Shown: positions 1 to 11,710 of the stretch, in pieces
Numbering within the stretch: the stretch's first letter is position 1
How the letters are laid out: the number at the start of each line of letters is the position of its first letter
Origin: Mesostigma viride
Taxonomy: Eukaryota > Streptophyta > Mesostigmatophyceae > Mesostigmatales > Mesostigmataceae
DNA length: 64,000 nt
Assembly (NCBI GenBank): GCA_009746045.1
Contig: RPFO01000253.1
Coordinates: 4,027,832 to 4,091,831 of the forward strand
Direction: 5' to 3'
Program-made: the position numbers and the translations under genes
Notes under the pieces: model-generated
Told to the model about the DNA's origin: nothing
The model's input: the letters and a program-made list of their open reading frames with translations, nothing else
Database searches by the model: none

Positions 1-3000
1 CCCCCAGGGACACGCCGGCAGACCGCAAGATGGACACTGGCGGGGAGGGGGCATAGGGCGGAGGCACCATCGGCCCACCGGGGGGTGGAACCGGTGGGGA
101 GGACCTTGGGGACATGAACGCCGCCTGGATGGCATCATGCCGCTCTCTCGCCGCCTTTGTGTCGCTGATCGAGTGCCGGTTGGGCACCACCATGTGGCAG
201 GGGCCGCCAGGGAGCGCCGCCCCCCTGCCCGCGAGCATCATGTCCAGAGTGGAGTTGGAATGCGGGACACCGCACGGGATGCTGCTGCCGCTGCTGGTGG
301 AGGTGCTCTCCGGGTTGGGACTGCTGGCGTTCGCGGCCTCCATGGAGACGGTTGATGCCAGCCCGTTGGCCAGCGTCGTCCTTCGTGTCGCATGCATCTC
401 GGCGAGTGATCCAGAGGACATGGACATGCGGAAGCCGCCCGCCTGGGAGGTGCTGACCCTGGCCGTGGCTGGGGCAAACGCGCGAGCAGCCTTCTCCTTG
501 GCGAGGTCCGGGCAGTACTTGATCAGCCAGGGGTGGCGAAGCATCTCCGCAGCTGAGGGGCGCGAGTTGGGCACCTTGCGCAGGGCGGATCGGATGAAGG
601 AGATGGCTTCCACGGAGAGTTGGGGCGGCCACACGCCGTTGATGGGCACGTCGGTCCACAGGATGAGCGCTGCGGTGTTGGACTCGGAGGCCACCTCAAA
701 GGGGGGGCGACCCGTCAGCATCTCGTAGGAGAGGATGCCGACTGCCCAGGTGTCGATTTTGTAGGTGTAGGGCGGGTTGCTGTTGCCGTTGCGGGTGGAG
801 TGGATGACCACCTCTGCATGCAGGGGTGCGGGTGTGGGGGTGCATGCAAGGGAAACAGACCATGAGGGGTGGCAAACTTATAAGCATTAATTAACAAGGA
901 GAATTTTGTCCATGAGAAGCCTACTTCCTTGATAATCTCTTAGCTGAGCCCTGAAATTGCAAGCAGAACATATAGGGTTTATTAGGCCACTGCCCACATG
1001 ATGCGCAGAGCTGCTGCATGGAGCCTCCAAGGCTCCAACGTAGCAGCTTCTTACCACATCATGTGCGGGCGGCAGTCCAGTTCCACTGCATGTTGGACAG
1101 TTACATGCTGGCATTAATTTATAGCAGTATATGACTACATGCTGGCATTAATATGAGTATATGACAATATGCTGGCAATTGTATATTTAGTATATTACTA
1201 TATGCTGGCCTCTATCAAAGTATATCACTATATGCTGTGGACAATGAGATGATGACTGCCCCCATTTCAATTTTCAACCCCTCCTAGCTTGCGTGGCCCC
1301 AGTTCTATCTGCATGCTGCCTCTGATCTTCCTCCACGAAACTTTTCATTTATCACAGGGGGATAGCTGGATTCTTATGTATCCTTGTGTCCTAATCAGCT
1401 TCCTCCGGCTCCCAAGTGCTACATTTGACGGGCCGGGTGCGTGACCCATCATAACATAGCAGTACCGTAGTTGTAGTAAAACATCTTAAGGTTGATCCAT
1501 TATTACTACGTTTCTTGAGCTGGGCGGTCCCATCATTACAAGTAGCAGCATTGTAGAACTACTATAACATCCTATGATTAATCAAATGCTACTTTCCACG
1601 GGGGTGGTCCCTATTGGGGTCAGCTTCCCGTGGCGCACGTAGTTTAATTGGCCAAGGTGTGCCATCAGGCCTGGCTCCAGGGCTGCCACTCACCAGGGGC
1701 CTCAATGTAGTCCCACCATTGGTAGATCTGTTGGCTCTCATCGAAAGTGCCAACCGAGCAAATAATTAACATGCCTGTACCCACTGTATTCTGACGGCCA
1801 CTGCTCACCCCGCGGGGCAAAGCAGTCCAGTGTGCCATGCGCAGATCTTAATTCCTAATGGACTATTCTTACAAGAACTGCCATCGTACGTACCAGGAGC
1901 CATGTAGTCTAGCGTGCCCACGCGCTGCGTCACATCCCCCTGCAGGAAGTTGATGCCAAGGCCAAAGTCGCCAAGCCGGGGATGGCCTGCGCCGTCGATG
2001 AAGATGTTCTCCGGTTTGAGGTCTGGGGAGCCCCACCGGGCAGAGCCAGGCGGGCAAAGGCCGGCAATAGGCGGTTTTATCAGACAATGTCAAACACTCC
2101 ATTGGACCAGGACTTACTAGGACTCCCATGGGACTGCTACTATGGACCATTATAGATAGAACATAAGGATTGCTACGGGACTTTCTCAGCCAGGATGAAA
2201 AAACGCATACTCAAGTCTTCTTTACTTACCACAACTGCACAATTGATGCCAAGTGCTAGCCAAGCTTCTACTTTAAGCAGGTCTACATTGAAACTATGCC
2301 ATGCATACGCATATAGCACCCCTGCTTGTTTGTTAGTACGTCTCAGCAATCCCTGCTCGTTCCTGTGCATTTCTTACCTCCAGACGGGCAGCTAGTACCC
2401 TTCTGTTAAAAAAAAAAAGAGTAAGCAAACTAGCTCTTGGGGCCCCACTGTTATCACCAGGTTTGCACACCAAGCTTTTGGATCAATTGCAGGTTTTTTT
2501 AAAAAACCAGTCCTTCAGTTCCTTGTATTCTGAATTGCCTCCTGACTTACAATTGCCTCCTGACTTACCTCGGTGCATGACGCCCTTCTCATGCACGTGC
2601 TGGAGACACTTAAGCAGCGGCGCCAGCACGAGTGGGACAAAAACGTGCTCGGGCACGTGGCCGCCACATTTCTTAAGAACGCCCAGCAGGTCTCCCCCAG
2701 GGCAGTACTCCTGCACCAGGTACACGCCCTCCGCGTCCTCAAACGTGCCGTACAGGTGGCAGATAGAGGGGATGCCGCTGCAGGTGCCAGCAGGCAACAC
2801 AAGGAAGCATGAAGTAATGATGTTCACGTTGCACTTCATGAATTTCTGCTCGACGGGGTGTCAACATCAAATAGGCATGAATTTCAAATTGCTACCATAT
2901 TTGATATTATAATGAGTTTCAATCAATTTCATGCCTCTATTAGTACAAAATCCATGACGTAGGTCCAGCCATAATAACATGGCCATCCTCAGCGCCGTTA

Positions 3001-6000
3001 CCCACATGTCGGCACCTGGTTACAAACATGGACGCATCGAGCCCATCGCCTGGCCATTCTTGAACAGCCGTCAACTCACCTTCTTCAACACAAACTAGGG
3101 GATATCAAAGCTATGACGTGGCACACTGCAGCAACACAAGCGTTTGCGTTAAGAAGTGACACAATAACTCAGGCATGCACGGCGAACAACCATGAAACGA
3201 AGGTTCAAGATGCCGAGGGTTCCATCTGATGAAATGAAGCCAAGGGCAGTGCAAAAGAGGCCATGAGGAAAACTGCACTACAGAGTATTAACAAATCGTT
3301 TGTGGAATGCCCAGAAGAGCTCTGGTGGGGATGAAGGAAGCCCCGGCCAGAGCCAGGCACACATCAGTTCAGGCACAAAGGACAGACTGTGAAGCGTACC
3401 GCAAAGCCAGTGCGTCCCTGGCGGCTTTATACTCACCGCAGGGTCTTGAGGAGTGACACCTCGCGCTGGATGTTCTGCCTGAGGGAGGGTGCCAGGGACC
3501 CTGAAGCCATGATCAGGCTCTTGTGGTAGCGCTTGATGGCAAACGTGAGCCCGGTGTCGTTGCACTCGCCCGACCACACGGTGGACAGGCGGCCGTGGCC
3601 AATCTCTTTCAGCGCTCGGAAGTCTTTGAGGCACAGCCAGGGGCCCTCGTCCGCCACCATCCGCTGCAGGCGCCCCAGAAGTCGCAGGGGGGATGGCAGG
3701 GATCAAAAGATTTCATGACAAACAATCCAAGAAGACGCATGCTAAACTCACTAGACGCGATTGGCTAATCCAGGCCGTTACAAACCCACGAAGTGGGCAC
3801 ACCTTAATGCAGCGACATTGGACTAGCACGGATCCGAGCCCGGCGTCCGTCGATGAATCATGCAGGAGGCTATCTACACCTGCATTGATTGGGCACGCAA
3901 GCAAACCAAGCTGTAGCTAGCTACCCGTCAGCTACGTGCCTTGATGCATGCCAGATACACAGTGCTGCATGATAGCATGGAAACCCCAACGTGATTTCAG
4001 TACATCCTCAGCTGATAGCAATCATGATCACGTGCTGGCTGAACAGATGTTCATGGTGTGACCATGGAAAACACCATGGAAAATGTGGCTGATTCAAGCT
4101 AAACTATTATACTTGATGTTGGAATTTGCAGATGCTTACACAGACACAATCTGCACTTGCACAGATTCAGCACAGAAGGATAATTGGATTCAGATTTCTC
4201 TCTATTCGATCAGATTTCCAAATGGGCAACCAGTACTTAGAGGTGAACAGACATAGAGGTGGTAATCCATGCCCTGGTAACATCATCGATCATCCGGCCT
4301 GACCACTGGCACTTGGAATGCATTAATAAGGTGCATCGGCAGACCGCGACAGGACACTTCACAGCCTGGCGTGCGTCACTTACATCCTCGGGGAGGCGTG
4401 CGGTGACGGATGATCTCCTGGCTGGCACTGCAGGACCGTGCGCGTGCCATTACACATTATCAGCCAGGCAATACCAATGTCAAACAATTAGTTAATGGCA
4501 GCCAGTGCAAGGTCATGCAGATGCCAGCCTCGACGTTCAAGTGGCAGTCATCCCAAAGCTATCTGACCATCGCTGCAACCTTGAGCTGGGTGCACGTACA
4601 GGGGGTTGCTAGCTACTTACAGCTAGGATTGGCCAGCCATGGCGAAAGGACTGTGGGTGGGGTCACCCCGCCGTTCAGTCTCCAGATGGGGGCACCAGGG
4701 CAGGCAGATGCGGGGCTCCGATAAATATTATTAATCCTACAGTTGAATCATTGCCTGCCAGGTGGACGATAGTCGGTCTTTGTTACTGACAAACATGCTC
4801 TGAGGCCATAATGATTACAGAGCTTGGCACACATACTTTGATCTTTTAGGGGGCACAACTGGCACACCACAATTAAGCGCCCCCCCGTCCAACTGACCCA
4901 CTGGATCGAAGGCCATTAATTCCCCCTTCCCAAATCCAACCCCAACAGGGCTGCAACGCCAACCCCAACCCCAACCCCAACCCCAACCCCATGCAACCCC
5001 AACCCCAACCCCAACCCCAACCCCAACCCCAACCCCAACCCCAACCCCAACCCCAACCCCAACCCCAACCCCAACCCCAACCCCAACCCCAACCCCAACC
5101 CCAACCCCAACCCCAACCCCAACCCCAACCCCAACCCCAACCCCAACCCCAACCCCAACCCCAACCCCAATCCCAACCCCAACCCCAACCCCAACCCCAA
5201 CCCCAACCCCAACCCCAACCCCAACCCCAACCCCAACCCCAACCCCAACCCCAACCCTAATCCTAACCCCAACCCCTACCTTAACCCCATGCAACCCCAA
5301 CCCCGACAAGTCACTGTCTGATGCACCATGCTGTACCTCCCGGCCCCCCCAAATGACAAGTGTACTACCTCTGAACGGCCAGTCAGCCAGGTCTATCTAT
5401 CCATCCACATGGCAATGACATATATTACATAGGCCATGAAGGGAAAATCAGATTCAAGTAGCCGGACCTGTCTGTCTGAGCACGATCAGTAAAATATAAT
5501 CTATTTAAGTGGATTCAGGGAAGTCATATAAAGCAACGAGGGGACATGTTACTACCCCATCAGCAAGCATTGATATGGCAGCCCTTTGAAGACACTACTA
5601 CTTTAAGATGAATCCTCTACCAAGTCTAAAGCCAGCGGTCAGCACATCCATTATATGGATCGATTCCAGCTGGACGCTGTAGTTATACTGCATGCACAGA
5701 TGCTTTGTCATTACATGACACACACTCCCAGACCAGCCAGCACTGAGCACTTACTTCTTGGCATATATACAGATGCAGACTTGAGGGTCGTTTGGATAGC
5801 GGACAGGGAGCTCGCAATGAGGGTCGACCCAGTCTCGGAAGGTGCCCCGGGACCAATCTGACGCTTCATGCTATGGGCTGGAACCTTAACGGCAGAGCTG
5901 GAGGGTCGTGGCGGAGTGCTGTCACTGAGAGAGCTGGGTTTCCCATCCTCACTCACGCTGCCGCCCATAATTGCCGCCGATGAGGAGGTACTTAGGGTGC

Positions 6001-6300
6001 CCATTACTTTGGGATTCTTGAGACCCAACAACCTGGAGAACACAATACACAAAGTGCAAAAATTGTTGCTCCAGTTAAGCAATTAAGTCATCAGCGCCTG
6101 TGACCTTGGCAACGATCCGGGTCTGAAACATGCCGGTGGGGTACAGCATTAATGTGAAACCATGTTGTCTTGCATAACCCATATATATAGCTGGAAATGT
6201 GCACGCCTGCAGGAAGTCGTCAAGCAGCAGATCAATGGGATAGTTGTCAAGCAGCTGTGCACAGAAATTCGTACCTTAAAGCGTGAACTCCTTTCGGCAT
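1..6300 (-). CDS. Aurora-like serine/threonine protein kinase, gene K1 (3' end beyond window)
   Basis: Probable Ser/Thr kinase. Proposed exons in transcript order: 6300-6275, 6032-5755, 4427-4384, 3663-3437, 2777-2569, 2022-1894 and 813 to beyond position 1. All junctions are GT/AG and reading phase is kept through every one, giving about 575 residues in the window. The first 116 residues are Ser/Thr-rich and unconserved. The kinase domain then shows the glycine loop ([11 protein letters not shown]), the FAIK lysine, HRDLKPEN formed across an exon junction, DFGL, TLDYMAPE also formed across a junction, [13 protein letters not shown] and [12 protein letters not shown]. All catalytic residues are present. 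After the domain comes a Ser/Pro-rich tail that is still open at position 1. The closest relative in view is K2 at 21.3-29.2 kb. TLDYMAPE is typical of AGC/Aurora-like kinases; the substrate is unknown. The small first and third exons are the least certain; the start ATG at 6300 rests on phase and a good donor only. Confidence 0.87.
2533..2568 (-). repeat. 18-bp tandem duplication of a 5' splice site in K1
   Basis: Two perfect 18-bp copies (2533-2550 and 2551-2568) abut the end of the K1 exon 2777-2569. On the minus strand each begins GTAAGT, so the strong donor is present twice, 18 nt apart. Using the distal donor would add six in-frame codons with no stop, between the His-Arg and the Asp of the HRD catalytic loop. 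Confidence 0.9.
4960..5302. repeat. (CCCCAA)n telomere-type array in a K1 intron
   Basis: About 50 units of CCCCAA/TTGGGG, nearly perfect from 4992 to 5250, with degenerate CCCTAA and CCTTAACCCC units at the right edge. It lies in the K1 intron between exons 6032-5755 and 4427-4384. TTGGGG is the Tetrahymena telomere unit and forms G-quadruplexes. The open frames that cross it (poly-QP, poly-GL, poly-GV) are by-products of the 6-bp period. Confidence 0.95.
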
Positions 6301-7845
6301 GGAAGAAGGCGATGGCTAATGTCGATGTCGATCGAGATTTATCCTCCTGTTAAGATGCTTAGGCGCTCATCATGAGGCCGGCGCCCGAATGGAAGGCTGC
6401 AGCTGCAGCGTATATATATGATATCGATCAATGCTGATAGCTAATTAAAACCGAGCTGGCCAGCCAGTTAAATATTTACTACTTATTACTTAATGTTGCA
6501 GCCAATCTGCATGATTGCGGAAGCTCGTCGTCGAGCGATTCCACCTGCGCGCACGAGCCTGCTGCAGTATTCCTGGCCGCGCTGCCAGTACTAGTAGACG
6601 ACGTGGTTATACAGCTACTACTATCGACGCGCAGGCATCGCAATGAACACAAAGATGAAGGCCCGCAATTACGACGTGGTTCAAGCCGGCCGGTCGATCG
6701 AAGCGGCAGTACTAGTACTGGAGCTGCGCATGCATATTCTCAGCGTCCTGCGCCGAATATTCTCATATACACTCAGACTCCACGTCGTCACAGCGCGTAA
6801 ATGATCATTCATGAGCAAGCGCGCAATTATGGGATTGACAGCGAGTACGCCAACCACCAGGTTTAAAACGCTGCGGACATGACCAACAATTCATGAATAT
6901 CTGGATATCCAGATATCGGTAATTAAGACTCGACAACGCCGCAGGTACGCAAAACTTAATTAGCTAGCTGACCGGCACATGAACGCGTACATATACATAT
7001 ATATTATATTATCCCAGCTTAACCAAGTTCGAGTGATCATGTCGAGAGTCTCGGGGTGATCATAGCGCCTGTATAACATGCGAGGCGCACCATATTCGGC
7101 GCTAGTCATGTAGTCGACGGCCGCGGTACACACATCATGTTCAACGTCATCCCAAAAGCCAATACTGGCGCAGCCAGCATTTATGTATCGATCGACTTTG
7201 TTGGTTCCAGTTTACTTGCGGGCGATCATGACTTTCGATCACAGTACTAAGCGCGATCGATGGACGCAGTCTTATCTCTTCCTGGTGCAACCGTACCGGA
7301 CGAGCGCGCGTGGGCTGATCCAAGCATTTATGCATAATGCCTATAATACAAGCTGAAGGGCCAGGCACGTGATCATATGCCAAGGCTTCATTAGTAACCA
7401 CCTCATATTCCTGCAACAATAAAGTCCGAATCGAGGGAAACGGGGGGCCATTTCAGCGGGTGAATCAGGAATAAATACATCTCGAGCCCATCGTGAGACG
7501 ATCGCGAGCTGGAATAGCGACAACTTGTGATACCACAGCATGCGGATCCATGCAGATATTTTTTTCTTTCGCCCAGATCCCCGGAATCAATGCCAACTGG
7601 CGGCCTTGCAACTGCCTCAAAGCAACCCTGAAATGGTGACGCCACTGGAGATTCGTTGAGAACCTGAGAATCTGCCAGGAATCGTCATTTTGCATCTAGC
7701 GGGAGCGTCACGGAGTCGCGAAACGAGCGAGCTGAAAAGCTGGCGACGAATCTCGCATCTTCTACTTGGCTCCTCACGTTACCAAGTGGCAACGTTGGCC
7801 GTTGGGCGGCGTTGTTGATCAACAACAAAAACGTTGATACTCGAT
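6301..7845. other. Upstream region of K1; no gene recognised
   Basis: About 1.5 kb of mixed composition rich in short palindromes. The open frames are short, overlap each other and show no recognisable domain. The K1 promoter presumably lies in the first few hundred bases upstream of 6300, but no TATA box or other element can be assigned with confidence. Confidence 0.5.
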
Positions 7846-8220
7846 GGGCATACTATCAATGACTAGGGTGACCCGGTGGCTTCGCCCAGTCAAAAAAAGC
7901 ACTTTGGGGCGGTAGAGGCACTGCCCGCTGCCCGCTGCGTAGTAGTAGTTGTTGTTGTTGTTGTTGTGTCCCACGCCGCACATCGGCAGCAGAGAATCTA
8001 TAGTGGCCGCTGCGTAGTACGTGGTCCTTCGCTGCGCTCCGGAGAGGGGAACAGTACGGTGCTCGCTTCGCTCGCGGCCCGCCGAACAGTACGGTGCTCG
8101 CAGTGCTCGCTTCGCTCGCGGCCCGCTGAACAGTACGGTGCTCGCTCCGCTCGCGGCCCGCTGAACAGTACGGTGCTCGCTCCGCTCGCCGCTCGCTGCG
8201 CTCGCTGTTGACACACGGTC
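7846..8220 (-). repeat. GC-rich interspersed repeat with a 36-bp tandem core
   Basis: The right part (about 8049-8195) holds four units of about 36 bp, each containing ACAGTACGGTGCTCGC followed by TTCGCTCGCGGCCCGC. The left part (CTAGGGTGACCCGGTGGCTTCGCC, a T/A run, then GGCACTGCCCGCTGCCCGCTG) recurs inverted at about 38,660-38,861. It is therefore one end of a dispersed element of unknown type. A short (TTG)n tract lies inside it. Confidence 0.6.
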
Positions 8221-11200
8221 CGAGCCCCGCCAAAAACGACCATCTTATTCCGTCACCAAATTGGCGCGAGATCCTGGCGAGATCCCGAAAATCTGGTGTG
8301 CGGGATGGTGCCGACGAGGCCAAAAGTCACGCAGCACCCATGGCGGCCGTGAAAATCCTAGTGACGGTTTTGAGAACACATTAAGGAAAGCGAATGCACT
8401 TTAAGCCGTCATAACTCATCTACTTCACGTAGATATTTTTTTATCCTCAAGAAATCGGCCCATTTTTTCGGGGAAACAGGAAAAAGGCGGGCAATTTCGC
8501 GGGCTCGGGTCAGGTCCGCTGCATTTTTCAGCGGACCCCTGAAAAGTCTCACCGGAAACTTATCGAACATGGCGATGAATTAGCTCGAGGTAAGCCGCTC
8601 TCACGATTCTGTGACTAATTCAAAAATTTTTGACCGAAAAACTTTTTGTTAAAACACACTGCCATTGTAAATGCCTCGTTGCCGCATGCGCGCAGCAGTT
8701 GGAACTGCCAGGAGGGTGCGTGCGGGGCTGATCATGGCAACGCACGTAAAAATATGCCACTCCCTCGTTTCTTTCATTTTTGTCACCCCATTTGCGCAGG
8801 GCGCTTCAACAACTTCTAGAGCGAAACCCAGCCTGATTTTTTGCTGGCTCTGTAGTGTAGACCTGCGCTCATCACTGAATATTGCCTGCGATCGTTGCGG
8901 AATGACGCATGAATACGCATTGCGCTGGTTGAGTCGACTCTGTACAGTGGAACCTGCTTTTTAAGCATCCCGATTCAAGGTAGGGTGAAGCCAGCCCCGT
9001 TTGCCATCCAGATTTTCTGCCTGTCTCTTTCCCCGAGGCTCGTGAAAGCGCCTCGTTCATGTTACGCCGGACGCCTCGTCAAGCATCGCTGCTTGAGAGG
9101 GAGACGTAAGCCATGGCCAGCCTCCCCAAACAGCGTGATGTGCGCCTGTTCATTCTTCCAAGTGTAATTCATGGCGTAGTGAAGCTGAGCCTGAAGGCAA
9201 CAAACAGAAGGTACATGTCCTGTATTCAACAGTTAGCATTGGTGTGTTCATGATGTGCAACCCTGGAGCTTATCCAGCTTTAATAGGCCATACAACACGC
9301 TGCTGGGGCTCCACTTTAGCGGACTGTTGGTAAGTATTTCAACCTCTTTCCTTGGCCAGATTATAATGCACCATGTTTATCAATGATGGGCGGCGTGTTC
9401 TGATCTGGGGCTGGGAGGCACGAAGAAACCAGGGGGGAGCCCAGGTATGTGAAGTGCGCAGATGCTGTTGCTGCCTTGGGAAACCCAGGATTCATTGCCC
9501 TTGTTACATTCAGATATGTTGAAGCAGGCTGAGAATTAAGTACTATACATGGAAGGGGGCTGATTTGTCTTTGATATGGTTGCTGCCTATGATGATGAAT
9601 ATTGTTGCGGGCACAACAGAGTGCACAATGGGCTTACAGCATTGCGTAAGAGGCATGAATCTCACCAGGACACCTTCTACGGGCTCACAACAACATCACA
9701 ATAACGATTACCAAAGTGCTTGCTGCCACACCACTGCCACATCACTCCCCACCACCCCAACACACCTACCACTGTTACGCCGTTGTTAGCAGTGCCACGA
9801 TTGCATAGCAATACCAACATTCCTGTCGTTAGCATGGAGGACCACCAGGTGCATCGTGTGCGCATACCCATGTGACAGATATTATAGACTCCCACCAGGA
9901 GCAACGTCCACCACCATGAGTCTCGCCTGTTGGTGTAACTGCTGGCAGTGTCCCTACAACTCAGTATGGAATCTGCCATAACGATAACGCCAGGCCCTGC
10001 ACCATTGCTGCCACAATCTGCCATATTGACTTCGCCCATCGCAGCCTTGATCGTGATTGCAGCCACAAGTTCCTGCCCCCTCTTCATCTCTTCTATCGTA
10101 GCACCAGAAACTGGGGCCACATTTAGCAGCATCGGCAGCTGACATAGCTGGCACCTGGCACAACAGATAATGCCAGTAGTATCAAAGAAGGCACCCTACT
10201 GCTCACCATTGCTATCAATCACTGGCATGATCAATCTGTCACTACCACTTGCCAGCACCACAGAATATCATGACCTGGTGTGTTGCCACGGAAATCTGAA
10301 TGGAGAGCTTTCACCACAAGCCCACCCCAATGAGTTGGTTTGCACACTACACCACTGTTGGCTGTACCGTGCCACCTGCCACATAAATTTCCCTTCCATC
10401 ATGCAGCAGTAGCAACATAACCTCAAGGCTAGACCATAACGTCTATCTGCATAACGATAGTCTTCATGACCGCTGCCTCGTGCCACTGGCCATACTACTG
10501 CCATCTGCATTACTTTCTACCACATGTGCCACTCTCAGACTTCTGCATCACTATGTCCCACTACTGCTGCCTAACCTGCCTGCTGCCAGCACCTTCGCTG
10601 GCATCAGCTCATGGCATGCCCATGGCCACATCCTCCATCTGCCGTGCATAGCCCATGCTTCACTAGGATTGGTAGTCCAGGGTGCACGATGAACAACACA
10701 TAAAAAAATGCCCATGCACCTTTAGAAGATTGTTTGGCATGAGAGCTAGCTGGCTAGTTAATGTGCCAAAGATGTTAGATAGCAACTGCAAGCAAATGTA
10801 GTGTGCAGCCATGTTTGCTACGAACCACTATTTGACTTGCCAACTAGTTGCTCTCTCTCAACACGCCCCGCCATTGGAATGTTGGTAGTTAATACTATTG
10901 ATGTATCAAAGAGACAACTGTTAATAATGTATTTCCATGATGAAGTGCATGCCACATGTATGGGTGGAGATAACCAAGTTGGAGTTCAACCTTACCTCAG
11001 CTCGTACTGTTATGGGGTATGAACTTGTAAGGAAATATTATATGATGTTGGCTGCTGTCACGTGTCACTGTGACACGTCGTCATCTGTGGTGCGACTGAG
11101 GTAATACTTGGCAATCATGTTCAGCATGCTCTATTTAAATTGCATTGAATTTTTCAGCTCTGTCTGGACTCATTTGCGCTGCCTGTGGTGCATTATATAT

Positions 11201-11255
11201 CCAAAATTAGCGCGAGAGTGACGCGTGACATCAGAATCATGTAACTAGTTGGTGT
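8221..11255. other. No gene recognised
   Basis: About 3 kb with no recognisable coding domain. From about 9,560 to 10,690 the plus strand is rich in CCAC/CACC/CTGCC steps and behaves as degenerate low-complexity sequence. The longest frame (9,677-10,132, minus) has no known motif and an amino-acid bias that follows this composition. Confidence 0.5.
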
Positions 11256-11486
11256 TCAATCAAGGTGCGCCCGCGTGTGCAAACCCGCGGGAGGCACGCC
11301 AGACAGCTCCCCTAGGGTAGCGTGATGCTGTTTAGATAGATGTTGTAGTTAGTGATGCTGTAGATAGAAGTTGTAGGTAGCTGATGTAGATAGATTAGAC
11401 CGGTAGGACTGTTTGCACCCATCCATCCATCCATCGGGGCTAATGCTCCGTGACTCCCCAACGGGAGCACGAGTCTAATTAATTAA
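11256..11486 (+). mobile_element. 5'-truncated LINE family A 3' end (copy A5)
   Basis: This matches, in opposite orientation, the 3' untranslated region of the family A LINE at 16,381-16,650: the CCCGCGGGAGGCACGCC block, the GATAGATGTTGTAG block, (CCAT)n, the stem-loop CTCCCCAACGGGAG at 11,454-11,467, then CACGAGTCTAATTAATTAA. No coding sequence remains. Confidence 0.85.
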
Positions 11487-11710
11487 CCCATGTAGTCCGC
11501 TTTAATTAATCAAGGTGCAACTTTGCAGCCAGCCTGCAGATGTTGCAAGTAAAGTGTTTGCTTACCCTTAGGTTAATCGGAGCTCATTTGCATTGCTGGG
11601 TGCATTTAATGATCCATAAAATGCTCCAGATGACCATGTTTGTGACGGTTGACAGCATAATTGCTTGCCATCCCATCTCTATTAGGGGTGCAACTTGGTA
11701 CTTGAGCTGC

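Noticed and set aside
4815..5309. Gly/Val, Gly/Leu and Gln/Pro repeat proteins
   Set aside because: Translation of the (CCCCAA)n array inside a K1 intron.
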